Virus record (IMG/VR): IMGVR_UViG_3300047409_000574
Coordinates: 62,001-126,000 of that record
Origin: a virus
Strand: one strand, 5' to 3'
Length of the DNA: 64,000 nucleotides
Shown: in pieces, positions 55,543-62,199 of the stretch
Position numbering within the stretch: the stretch's first letter is position 1
How the letters are laid out: the number at the start of each line of letters is the position of its first letter
Program-made: the position numbers and the translations under genes
Notes under the pieces: generated by a model
Database searches by the model: none
The model's input: only the letters and a program-made list of their open reading frames with translations
What the model was told of the DNA's origin: nothing

Positions 55543-55605
55543 CTAGCTCGGGCCGGGTGCGTTCTGGGGACTAGAGACCTCCTGGGTTAGCCCGGCCCGA
55601 GCTAG
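55543..55605 (+). repeat. 15-bp perfect inverted repeat with 33-base centre
   Basis: CTAGCTCGGGCCGGG (55543-55557) and its exact complement (55591-55605) begin four bases after the stop of the giant gene. No T-run follows, so it is not a typical intrinsic terminator. It could fold as a long RNA hairpin that ends or protects the very long upstream mRNA, or be a protein-binding site. Confidence 0.8.
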
Positions 55606-55613
55606 TGAAGCAA

Positions 55614-55686
55614 GCAGAGTTTCCTTCGAGGTGCTACACTTCGGGCGAGGGGATCGACCATCCCCCGTGTGTAGACCAGGAGGTAG
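55614..55686 (+). promoter_or_regulatory. Promoter-hairpin-RBS cassette, copy E
   Basis: Long-spacing form with a diverged upstream part (GTTTCCTTCGAGGTGC) and -10 TACACT (55635-55640). Stem GGGGAT (55649-55654) / ATCCCC (55660-55665), loop CGACC. GTGTGTAGACC at 55667-55677, then AGGAGGTAG (55678-55686) before ATG 55690. Confidence 0.8.
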
Positions 55687-55689
55687 CAG

Positions 55690-55881
55690 ATGGCGTTCTT
55701 CAAGATCAGGGTTGAGCTTCTCGACGCGGATGGCCGTGTCGTCGAGACCGATTGGGCAAACGGCAACACGGATCGCACCGTCAAGGCTGCGGCCGAAGCT
55801 CTCGGCAACCAGATGCAGAGCGCGCACGATGACACGCATCCCGTCACGACCGTGCGCCTTGGTCGCAGGGTGAAGGGCTAG
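55690..55881 (+). CDS. Small protein behind cassette E
   Basis: 63 residues, ATG with AGGAGGTAG. 'FFKIRVELLDADGRVVETDW' and 'TVRLGRRVKG' flank a helix, a beta-alpha-beta mini-fold. Function unknown; the strong expression signals suggest it is made in quantity. Confidence 0.8.
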   Translation: MAFFKIRVELLDADGRVVETDWANGNTDRTVKAAAEALGNQMQSAHDDTHPVTTVRLGRRVKG

Positions 55882-55883
55882 TC

Positions 55884-56096
55884 ATGCCGACACTCTGGGT
55901 GACCTGGGGCGGCTCGAAGGTGGCGCATGCCGCCGATCGGGCGGTCAAGCTGGTGGACGTTCGTTCGGGCAGCTTCCCGCTCGCGTGTGGCAGGTTCGCA
56001 CCGGACGGCTGGGACAAGAATCTGCGCGAGGACGTGGGCAACTACAAGCCTCGCTGCAAGCGCTGCGTGAAGGCGGTGGCGTCAGGTGGTCACTGA
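55884..56096 (+). CDS. Small Cys-containing protein
   Basis: 70 residues, ATG two bases after the upstream stop. Beta-rich ('TLWVTWGGSKVAHAADRAVK') with Cys in 'FPLACGRF' and 'RCKRCVKAV', a possible zinc site. Unknown role. Confidence 0.75.
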   Translation: MPTLWVTWGGSKVAHAADRAVKLVDVRSGSFPLACGRFAPDGWDKNLREDVGNYKPRCKRCVKAVASGGH

Positions 56097-56496
56097 GCAG
56101 GTCAAGCGGGTGTCGGCTGCGCTGCGTGCGGTTGGCTTCAAGCGTGGGGAGTTCTCGTGCCGGGCGGAGCGCAAGCACAAGCGCGATCGGAGCAACGGCG
56201 GTCGGCGCTACATCGAGTTCGGCCCGGCGTGCGCAACGTTCCACTACAACAGCCGCGACCCCGAGCGGACGTTGGAGCACCGGGCGCTGGCGGCGGCCCC
56301 GGCGCTGGTCGAGTTGGGCATGGTTGTCCAGGTGTTCACGAGGGGCGGCGTGCTGGAGTTCGTGACGGTGCGCGAGCCGGACTACCGCGAGACACCGACG
56401 GTGTACGAGCGCGACCTGGCGCTCCCGTGGGACGACCCCGAAGCCACCAAAGTTTGCTACACTGAGGGCGAGAGGCAGACCACCTCTCGTGTGTAG
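56086..56496 (+). CDS. Protein of unknown function; its 3' end contains cassette F
   Basis: 136 residues from GTG 56086. 'CRAERKHKRDRSNGGRRYIE' is very basic, followed by beta-rich 'CATFHYNSRDPERTLEHRAL'. The last 15 codons coincide with the promoter and hairpin of cassette F, and its TAG stop (56494-56496) is the TAG of GTGTGTAGACC. Not recognised. Confidence 0.75.
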   Translation: MVTEQVKRVSAALRAVGFKRGEFSCRAERKHKRDRSNGGRRYIEFGPACATFHYNSRDPERTLEHRALAAAPALVELGMVVQVFTRGGVLEFVTVREPDYRETPTVYERDLALPWDDPEATKVCYTEGERQTTSRV

Positions 56497-56512
56497 ACCG
56501 ATCAGGAGGTAG
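56452..56512 (+). promoter_or_regulatory. Promoter-hairpin-RBS cassette, copy F
   Basis: Short-spacing form: GTTTGCTACACTG with -10 TACACT (56458-56463). The best stem of the set, CGAGAGG (56469-56475) / CCTCTCG (56483-56489), loop CAGACCA. GTGTGTAGACC at 56489-56499, AGGAGGTAG (56504-56512) before ATG 56517. Lies within the end of the upstream coding sequence. Confidence 0.82.
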
Positions 56513-56516
56513 ACCA

Positions 56517-56858
56517 ATGTGGGCATCAGCGCAAGAGGCGGCAGAGAGATTCCTCGCCGAGACGTGTGAGGCCAAGCCCGCCGACAAGGACGACATTCGC
56601 TTCGAGCACGGTGTGTTCGCCGACGGCATGGAGGAGACACCGTTCTGGCTGCACCTGATCGACGACACCGGCACGATCGTGGAGCGCCACGTGTTCGCGA
56701 CTGAGGCCGAAGTCTGGAGCCTGATCGAGTCGTTCCGTTACGCGCAGGCCCGGCGGGAGGAGGCGGCCCGGCTGGGTGTGCATCCACTGGAGATCGAGTT
56801 CGCGCCGTTCGGCCCGGCCTGGCTGGCGGAGCAGGAAGATCGCAGGAGGGGGTTCTGA
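56517..56858 (+). CDS. Protein of unknown function behind cassette F
   Basis: 113 residues, ATG with AGGAGGTAG. Acidic; helical ends and a central beta part 'PFWLHLIDDTGTIVERHVFA'. First gene of a short transcript that reads through the DUF6573 gene. No family recognised. Confidence 0.8.
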   Translation: MWASAQEAAERFLAETCEAKPADKDDIRFEHGVFADGMEETPFWLHLIDDTGTIVERHVFATEAEVWSLIESFRYAQARREEAARLGVHPLEIEFAPFGPAWLAEQEDRRRGF

Positions 56859-57262
56859 TGGACGACTTCTGGGCTGGCGCGGAGATCATCAGCCGCTACT
56901 CGCGTGCGCAGGCGATCGACGACGGCGTGCTCGTGGATGTGTCGGAGCAGGCGCGCGAGTCGGGGTTCACGGTGCCGTTCGCGATGACACGGACGGTCTG
57001 GCATCTCGTCGATCCGACGCAGGCGGAGATTGCGGACTGGGGCCAGTCGGTCGCCGGTCGGCTCCACGATGTGTTGTGGATGGCGCACCTGGCGATCAAG
57101 GCCAGCACCGGCGGCACGGAACTGATCTACGAGGTGATCTTCCAGATGCGCGACCGGTCGGAGTTCCGCTCGGGTCAGCGCAAGGTGGCGCTCAAGCTGC
57201 ACTCGGGGCCGGGCGACGAGGGCGAGCACGTGATGACGCTGATGTTGCCGGAGGAGGACTGA
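56858..57262 (+). CDS. DUF6573 family protein
   Basis: 134 residues, ATG overlapping the upstream stop by one base. 'EIISRYSRAQAIDDGVLVDV', 'TVPFAMTRTVWHLVDP', 'GRLHDVLWMAHLAIKAS', 'KVALKLHSGPGDEGEHVMTL' and the final 'MLPEED' follow the family closely. DUF6573 proteins occur on plasmids and phages; no activity is known to me. Confidence 0.85.
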   Translation: MDDFWAGAEIISRYSRAQAIDDGVLVDVSEQARESGFTVPFAMTRTVWHLVDPTQAEIADWGQSVAGRLHDVLWMAHLAIKASTGGTELIYEVIFQMRDRSEFRSGQRKVALKLHSGPGDEGEHVMTLMLPEED

Positions 57263-57810
57263 TGGCCCGCCTGCTGGTCGGCCACTTCATTCACCTGCCG
57301 CACATGGGCCAGAGGAACGTGGTGCGGCGCAAGGCGCTCACGCTCGACGTGACGTTCGAGGACGAGCGGCTGGCGATCATGGGTGCGATCTGGCCGGGGC
57401 CGAACCCGGAGACCCGCCACGACATGGAGAGCGGCGGTCAGATCATCGAGGAGGTCTCGCGCATCTTCCACATCGAGGAGGAGGAGGCGATGACCTACGG
57501 CGGCTTCGTGTACGCCGACGGCTGGGATCGCGCGAAGCTCGCGAAGCTCGTGGCGATCTGGCGGCTCTACCACCTGAACGATATGCAGGCCGGATGCGAG
57601 CACCAGCGTGCGCTCGGCTGGAGCAGCACGGAGACGCATGTGGACTACGGCGGGGGGCGCGAGGACATGGTGGGGGTGCCGTGCCCGATCTGCGGTTACG
57701 AGTTCGGGTCGGCGTGGCTGTTCACGCCGGTGCCGACGGAGGTGCGCGAGTTTATCGAGCCGCTGCTGCTTCAAGGTTCCACATCCGATCCACAACAACA
57801 GAGGAGCTAG
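57262..57810 (+). CDS. Actinophage-type protein with zinc ribbon
   Basis: 182 residues from ATG 57262 (TGATG overlap). 'VAIWRLYHLNDMQAGCEHQR' followed by 'VPCPICGYEFGSAWLFTPVP' is a block seen in many actinophage and mobile-element proteins, with Cys and His in zinc-ribbon spacing. N-terminal half is beta-rich. Function unknown. Confidence 0.8.
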   Translation: MARLLVGHFIHLPHMGQRNVVRRKALTLDVTFEDERLAIMGAIWPGPNPETRHDMESGGQIIEEVSRIFHIEEEEAMTYGGFVYADGWDRAKLAKLVAIWRLYHLNDMQAGCEHQRALGWSSTETHVDYGGGREDMVGVPCPICGYEFGSAWLFTPVPTEVREFIEPLLLQGSTSDPQQQRS

Positions 57811-57812
57811 AC

Positions 57813-57929
57813 ATGGTGTTCGCGGTGTTGATTGTCACGGTGTTGATCGTGCTCGGGCTGCTCTACCTGGCGGGGTGCGCGTTGGGCTGGTGCATCCGCA
57901 AGGGCTGGGATGCGGCGGGCCGGTCGTGA
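57813..57929 (+). CDS. Tiny membrane protein, 38 residues
   Basis: ATG 57813 with AGAGGAG upstream; stop overlaps the next GTG. One hydrophobic helix ('VFAVLIVTVLIVLGLLYLAG') and a basic tail. Confidence 0.65.
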   Translation: MVFAVLIVTVLIVLGLLYLAGCALGWCIRKGWDAAGRS

Positions 57930-58345
57930 AGCTCGTGCGTGGCACACGGGTGCGGATCGAGTCGCGCTGGGAGCCTCGGACGAACGGGCTGACGGGGGTC
58001 GTGTTCCGGCGCACGTCGGGCCACTACAACACGCACGTCTGGCTCGATCGGCCGCATCACTACACGCTCGGCACCGGGCATCGGCGCGAGCGCGGGATTG
58101 GCTATGCCTATGCGTTCAACGACAAGGATGTGGTGGCGCTAGAGGATCAGACGCCGCCGCGCTTGCGGGTCGAGCCGCCGGGGCTGGACGTGAAGCTCAA
58201 GGGCTTCATGGTGTTCCTCAACTCGGGCAGGCTCGTGGTGATGGATGGCGACACGTTGCTGGGCGTTGCGCGCGGGGCTGCTCGCGCGCACGGAATGGTG
58301 TCGCGCGTGGAGCGCATGGAGCGCCGGGCGGCGGCGCAGTCGTGA
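57926..58345 (+). CDS. Basic protein, possible barrel, unknown function
   Basis: 139 residues from GTG 57926 (GTGA). 'LVRGTRVRIESRWEPRTNG' and 'LTGVVFRRTSGHYNTHVWLD' suggest a KOW/SH3-like barrel; the second half adds strands and a basic helix. No family assigned. Confidence 0.75.
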   Translation: MKLVRGTRVRIESRWEPRTNGLTGVVFRRTSGHYNTHVWLDRPHHYTLGTGHRRERGIGYAYAFNDKDVVALEDQTPPRLRVEPPGLDVKLKGFMVFLNSGRLVVMDGDTLLGVARGAARAHGMVSRVERMERRAAAQS

Positions 58346-58578
58346 AGCGTCCCTGGAAGGTCGCGATCAGAGACACGATGTTCAGCTTCCGTACGGCGGG
58401 CACCTACTCGACGTTGGAACGGGCGGCTGCCGGTGCGGTTGCGTTTCGCGCCGAGCTACGGAGCATGAACATCGTGCGGGAGATCGGCGTGGTCGGGCCT
58501 GATCTCAAGTGGCGCGACGTGGACGAGCACGGCCAAGTTTCTCAACCGACCGATCCACTACAGAGGGGGAAGGCATGA
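58342..58578 (+). CDS. Small protein, 78 residues
   Basis: GTG in GTGA overlap. 'TMFSFRTAGTYSTLERAAAG' and 'NIVREIGVVGPDLKWRDV'. No motif. Overlaps the collagen-like gene by four bases. Confidence 0.72.
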   Translation: MKRPWKVAIRDTMFSFRTAGTYSTLERAAAGAVAFRAELRSMNIVREIGVVGPDLKWRDVDEHGQVSQPTDPLQRGKA

Positions 58579-59159
58579 AGAAGTTGACACCGTCGATGGT
58601 CGTCTCGCTGCTCGCGCTGTTCGTTGCGCTCAGTGGCACCGCTGTCGCAGGGAGTGGTCTCATCACGGGGGCGCAGATCAAGGATCACTCGATCGGCCTG
58701 GCGGATATCTCGAACGCCGCGGTCGCCAAGCTGCACGGCAAGGCTGGCCCGGCGGGGCCGCAGGGTGCGCAGGGCCAGCAGGGTGCGACCGGGGCAACCG
58801 GCGCAACCGGCGCGACTGGGGCGACCGGCCCGGCGGGTGCAGGCTCGACCGGCGCTACTGGTGCGACCGGCGCGACCGGTGCGGCTGGTGCGGCCGGACA
58901 GTTCAGCGCGTCGAACATCACCTACCGGGTCACTGATCCCGTGACGCTCGTCGATGGTCTGAACGACCTGAGCGCGAACTGCGCTCCGGGCGAGACGGCG
59001 ATCTCCGCCGGGTTCATTTCGACGGAAGGGTTCCCGTGGGCGGTCGCTCCGCTCGCCGATGGCAGCGGGTTCTTCATCAACGTGGACACGACCGGCTTCT
59101 TTGTGGCGACTGTTCCTGCCGCGACGGGTCGGGGCTTCGTGGTCTGCGCTCACCCGTAA
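58575..59159 (+). CDS. Collagen-like secreted or fibre protein
   Basis: 194 residues, ATG with GAGGGGGAAGG. A basic start and hydrophobic signal ('MVVSLLALFVALSGTAVAG') lead to 'LITGAQIKDHSIGLADISN', then about 15 Gly-X-Y triplets (GPAGPQGAQGQQ, many GAT repeats) and a globular C-terminal domain of about 75 residues with two Cys. Collagen repeats trimerise; in phages they occur in fibres. The signal-plus-'KDHSIG' start is typical of secreted proteins of Solirubrobacterales, so this may be a captured host gene. A secreted protein altering the host surface is the alternative. Confidence 0.87.
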   Translation: MKKLTPSMVVSLLALFVALSGTAVAGSGLITGAQIKDHSIGLADISNAAVAKLHGKAGPAGPQGAQGQQGATGATGATGATGATGPAGAGSTGATGATGATGAAGAAGQFSASNITYRVTDPVTLVDGLNDLSANCAPGETAISAGFISTEGFPWAVAPLADGSGFFINVDTTGFFVATVPAATGRGFVVCAHP

Positions 59160-59187
59160 GATCGGGTTGCCTGACAAGCGTTGCGAG

Positions 59188-59219
59188 GGGCGGCCCCGGC
59201 GAACCAGCCGGGGCCGTCC
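59188..59219 (+). terminator. Hairpin terminator after the collagen-like gene
   Basis: CGGCCCCGG (59191-59199) pairs perfectly with CCGGGGCCG (59208-59216), extendable to 12 bp with one G-U pair; loop CGAACCAG. A short T-run (GCGTTTCC) follows 10 bases later. Placed 30 bases after the stop. Confidence 0.7.
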
Positions 59220-59251
59220 GTGCGTTTCCGCCCAGCTTGGTCGTATCCCGG

Positions 59252-59264
59252 TTAGGGTGGCTTC
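59252..59264 (+). promoter_or_regulatory. TTAGGGTGGCTTC promoter-like motif
   Basis: TTAGGGTGGCTTC sits between a terminator and a ribosome-binding site (GAAGGGGG, 59280-59287). The same 13 bases occur at 6065-6077. TAGGGT could be the -10; no clear -35 is seen. Confidence 0.4.
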
Positions 59265-59330
59265 TCCCGGCCATCGAACGAAGGGGGACGTACGAGTAGC
59301 TTCTGGCATCGGCTCGCGCAACAGCACGGC

Positions 59331-59756
59331 GTGTTCCTAGTCCGGGAACTGCGCAAGCTCGCAAACGTGATCGAGGCCCTGGAGCCTGGGCCAGCGAAGG
59401 TCGCGTTCATTCTGTTCCAAACAACGAAAGGGAATCTTGCTATGGGAGAGATCACTGTCGTCGATACCGAGCCGAACCTGGTTGGCACGATCGGCTGGGT
59501 CGATGCGGAGGGCAACGCCACCACGGTCGAATCCGCCGAGGTCACCTCGTCCGACGAGGCGGTCGCGGTCGCGACGCTCGACGCCGACAACGCCACGGTC
59601 ACGTTCGAGGTCGGCGCACCGGGCGTGACGCTGATCGAGGCGATCGGCACCAACGCGGATGGCACCCAGACCAGTCCTGTCCAGGGCACGATCACGGTTC
59701 AGCCCGGCGATGCCGCCATCGGGAGCATTGAGTTCTCGACGGCTCCCGCCGCCTAA
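59331..59756 (+). CDS. Ig-like (Big_2-type) domain protein, start uncertain
   Basis: 141 residues from GTG 59331. The last 100 ('VTSSDEAVAVATLDADNATV', 'GAPGVTLIEAIGTNADG') read as a bacterial Ig-like (Big_2) domain, as found on phage capsid or tail surfaces. Upstream in the same frame the codons still look coding back to 59292 ('SSFWHRLAQQHG'), where an ACG follows a good ribosome-binding site; no ATG, GTG or TTG exists there. Alternatively the Ig-like protein starts at ATG 59442 and the upstream part is another short gene. A terminator follows. Confidence 0.78.
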   Translation: MFLVRELRKLANVIEALEPGPAKVAFILFQTTKGNLAMGEITVVDTEPNLVGTIGWVDAEGNATTVESAEVTSSDEAVAVATLDADNATVTFEVGAPGVTLIEAIGTNADGTQTSPVQGTITVQPGDAAIGSIEFSTAPAA

Positions 59757-59769
59757 GCTCGCAGGCGAG

Positions 59770-59810
59770 AAGTGGGCGGCGGGCCAGCAGGCAGGCTCGT
59801 CGCCCACTTT
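59770..59810 (+). terminator. Intrinsic-type terminator
   Basis: AAGTGGGCG (59770-59778) pairs perfectly with CGCCCACTT (59801-59809), loop 22 bases with its own GC pairs, followed by T. Fourteen bases after the Ig-like gene and just before cassette G. Confidence 0.7.
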
Positions 59811-59826
59811 ACCAGCGAGAGCCATC

Positions 59827-59896
59827 AGAGTTTGCTAGGTCGTGCTACACTGGGAGCACCGGTAGACCGCCGGAGTGTGTAGACCCAGGAGGTAGG
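59827..59896 (+). promoter_or_regulatory. Promoter-hairpin-RBS cassette, copy G
   Basis: Long-spacing form: GTTTGC, TAGGTCGTGC, TACACT (-10 at 59846-59851), preceded by GAGAGCCATCA exactly as in copy A. Stem CCGG (59859-59862) / CCGG (59870-59873), loop TAGACCG. GTGTGTAGACC at 59875-59885, AGGAGGTAG (59888-59896) before ATG 59899. Confidence 0.8.
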
Positions 59897-59898
59897 CG

Positions 59899-60084
59899 AT
59901 GCTTCTCAAGAACGTGGAGGTCGGCGGCACCTACACCGCGAAGGTGTCGGGCTGGCTGACTGAGGTGAAGCTGCTGCGCGTGAACCAGTACGGCGGATGG
60001 GACGCGCTGAATCTGCGGACAGGGTGCGCGGTGCGCATCCGGTCGGCGCAGCGTCTCCGCGCACGTGTGAAGGACGCGGCATGA
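59899..60084 (+). CDS. Small basic beta-barrel-like protein behind cassette G
   Basis: 61 residues, ATG with AGGAGGTAG. 'VGGTYTAKVSGWLTEVKLLR' and 'GGWDALNLRTGCAVRIRSAQ' read as a five-stranded small barrel with a basic end; such 'LKVGxxYxAxVSG' proteins are common in actinophages. Might bind nucleic acid. Confidence 0.8.
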   Translation: MLLKNVEVGGTYTAKVSGWLTEVKLLRVNQYGGWDALNLRTGCAVRIRSAQRLRARVKDAA

Positions 60085-60650
60085 AGAAGGCAGACCTCAA
60101 GGTGGGCGTGGAATACGCGATCTCCGGCGACCAGAAGAAGGTGCCGGTCGAAGGTATCGCCGGTCTCAAGACCGGCAGCTTCGGGGCCGAGTCGTTCCCG
60201 ATGTTCGCGGTGATGCGCTTCCGGCTCGACGCGATTGACGTGCCGGTACAGCGCACACGCGGATTTCGGGGCGAGATCACCGAGACGGTGCCGATGATTC
60301 AGGTGACCTGGTTGCCGACTGGCATCGAACAACTCGACAGGATGAACAAGGGGCTGGACGGTGAAGCGACCCGGCTCGGCAGGTTCGTGTTCCATGCTGA
60401 CGCGCGGTTCCTGCTTCATGCACGGAACGTGCTCGGCCCCTGGGGCGAGTACGCGGCCGAGCGTGTGAAGCGTCTGGTCGAGCAGCGGGAGTCGCGCCGG
60501 GAGAGTGAGGCGCACGATGCGCTGCGCGCACGTGTGCTGGCGCGGGTGGAGAAGTTGGGCGGGTCGGCTCGCGAGGGGCGGGGCCACTACATCGAGATCG
60601 AGCCGTTGGAGTTGGAGCGGTTGCTCTCGACGGAGGTGCACGAGGCGTAA
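60081..60650 (+). CDS. Protein of unknown function
   Basis: 189 residues from ATG 60081 (ATGA overlap). Starts with 'LKVGVEYAISGDQKKVPVEG', the same 'LKVGVEY' beginning as the barrel-type proteins, and ends in a charged helix ('RVKRLVEQRESRRESEAHDA'). Last gene before the capsid module. Confidence 0.8.
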   Translation: MKKADLKVGVEYAISGDQKKVPVEGIAGLKTGSFGAESFPMFAVMRFRLDAIDVPVQRTRGFRGEITETVPMIQVTWLPTGIEQLDRMNKGLDGEATRLGRFVFHADARFLLHARNVLGPWGEYAAERVKRLVEQRESRRESEAHDALRARVLARVEKLGGSAREGRGHYIEIEPLELERLLSTEVHEA

Positions 60651-60747
60651 ACGATTCCGATGATCCTGGTGCGGTAGTTACTACTCACCCTGGGTGCAAG
60701 AAACCCATTGGCAGGGTAGGCTACTTGCCCAGGATGGTGACAACGTC

Positions 60748-62187
60748 TTGAGCACGACTGCGGTCGAGCAGTTCGAGGAGCACCGCGAGATCGCGGAGGC
60801 CGACCCTGACCTCGTTCTGCATGAAGCCGCGACTGTTGTCTCCGGCTCTCTGCGCGAGGCGATCATCGGACGCGCGCGGGCACGCGGGATCGAGCAGCCG
60901 GGAGAGGGCGCGAAGCTCCTCCAGGTGATCCGTCCCGGTGTCGGCGGCGGCCGGGGCCGTCGCTACTACTCACCCGATGTGCTGCGCGAGGCCGCCCACG
61001 TGTTCACCGGCGCGCGCATGTTCAAGAACCACCTGACCGAGAAGCAGCGGAAGGAACTGGAAGGTCTCCCGCGGCCGGTCGAGCATCTCGGCGGCAGGAT
61101 CGTCGAGTCGTGGTGGGACGGTGAGGTTCCGGCCAGCGATCGGTTCGAGCGTGGCGGCGTGTACGCCTGGTCGAAGCCGATCCGGTCGATCGGCGAGATG
61201 ATCGACGACGACCCCGATCTGATCGAGTCGTCGATCTCTGCGCTGGCAACTTCGATTCGTCCCGGCAAGGTGGGCGGGACGAACGTGACGATCGTCGAGG
61301 GAATCCGTGCGAAGCCGGTGTCCGTGGATTGGATCGCGGGCGAAGGTGGTGCGGGTGGCCGCGTGCTGATGGAAGCCGCTGCTGACGAGGAGGAGGAGGC
61401 GGTGCTGGAGTCACTCAGTGACGACCGTTTCACCGAGTACCTGGAGCGCGAGCGTCCAGGTCTGCTGGAGGCGCTGCGCGAGCCAGGCGGCGACCATGAC
61501 GACGACCGGCGAAGGGAGCAACAGGTGCCGGATGAGATCAGTCCCGAGCTTCTGACGGAAGCTCTGGCGTCGCCCGAGGGCCAGCAGGCGATCAGGCTTG
61601 CGGTCACCGAGGCGATGCAGGACGTAACACCCTCACTCGACGAGGATCGGGTCATGCAGATCGTCGAGGCGCGGATGGCCGATCGGGCGGACTTGATCCG
61701 TCTGGAGGCGACCCGTGAGGCGAACTACGCCATCGAGGTTCGCGACATGGAGCGCCGGGCGCACTCGCTCGTCGAGGCGGCCAAGCTCCATCCGAAGCTC
61801 GCAACCAAGATCAAGGAGCGGTTCTCGCTCGACGAGACCGGCGAGGCGGCCGACGGCTTGAACGTCGTGGCCGACTTCGACGAGGACGGCCAGGTCACGA
61901 AGTCCGCGATGGACAAGCTGGTCGAGGCCGTCACCTCCGAGATCGACGATGCACGCGACCTCCAGACCAGCCTGGGCACGCGCACGATGGTGCGCGGTCA
62001 GGGTGGCGGCTCCGAGGCGCTCCGCGAGGCCCGCGAGGCCCGCGACAAGGACGAGGACAAGGGCAAGCCGGACGGCGAGAAGCGCACGCCGAAGCCGACT
62101 TCTGGCTCCTCGCTCACCGACGACCTGCTCAGAGAGGCGGGCTACTCAGATGAGCAGCTTCCCGCCATCTGGGTGAACGGCCGGTAG
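60748..62187 (+). CDS. Capsid maturation protease fused to scaffold-like domain
   Basis: 479 residues from TTG 60748; GTG 60694 would add 18. The protease part has 'RYYSPDVLREAAHVFTGARM', 'FKNHLT', 'GRIVESWWDGE', 'GVYAWSKPIRSIGEM' and 'ESSISALATSIRP', the order seen in actinophage prohead proteases. After an acidic linker at about 61490 the rest is charged and helical, as in scaffolds ('REAREARDKDEDKGKP'), and is predicted to be cleaved off. It assembles inside the procapsid with the coat protein at 62589 and then trims proteins; it is the best candidate to process the tagged polyvalent proteins. Start codon choice is uncertain. Confidence 0.88.
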   Translation: MSTTAVEQFEEHREIAEADPDLVLHEAATVVSGSLREAIIGRARARGIEQPGEGAKLLQVIRPGVGGGRGRRYYSPDVLREAAHVFTGARMFKNHLTEKQRKELEGLPRPVEHLGGRIVESWWDGEVPASDRFERGGVYAWSKPIRSIGEMIDDDPDLIESSISALATSIRPGKVGGTNVTIVEGIRAKPVSVDWIAGEGGAGGRVLMEAAADEEEEAVLESLSDDRFTEYLERERPGLLEALREPGGDHDDDRRREQQVPDEISPELLTEALASPEGQQAIRLAVTEAMQDVTPSLDEDRVMQIVEARMADRADLIRLEATREANYAIEVRDMERRAHSLVEAAKLHPKLATKIKERFSLDETGEAADGLNVVADFDEDGQVTKSAMDKLVEAVTSEIDDARDLQTSLGTRTMVRGQGGGSEALREAREARDKDEDKGKPDGEKRTPKPTSGSSLTDDLLREAGYSDEQLPAIWVNGR

Positions 62188-62199
62188 GGAGGAACAGGC

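Noticed and set aside
58740-58900. Tandem DNA repeat in the collagen-like gene as an independent repeat element
   Set aside because: The periodicity is fully explained by coding for Gly-Ala-Thr triplets in frame.
4671-60711. Similar strings CCCTGGGTGC and CCCATTGG at 4671-4689 and 60688-60711
   Set aside because: Spacing differs (1 versus 6 bases), each part is short and GC-rich, and no shared feature sits beside them.
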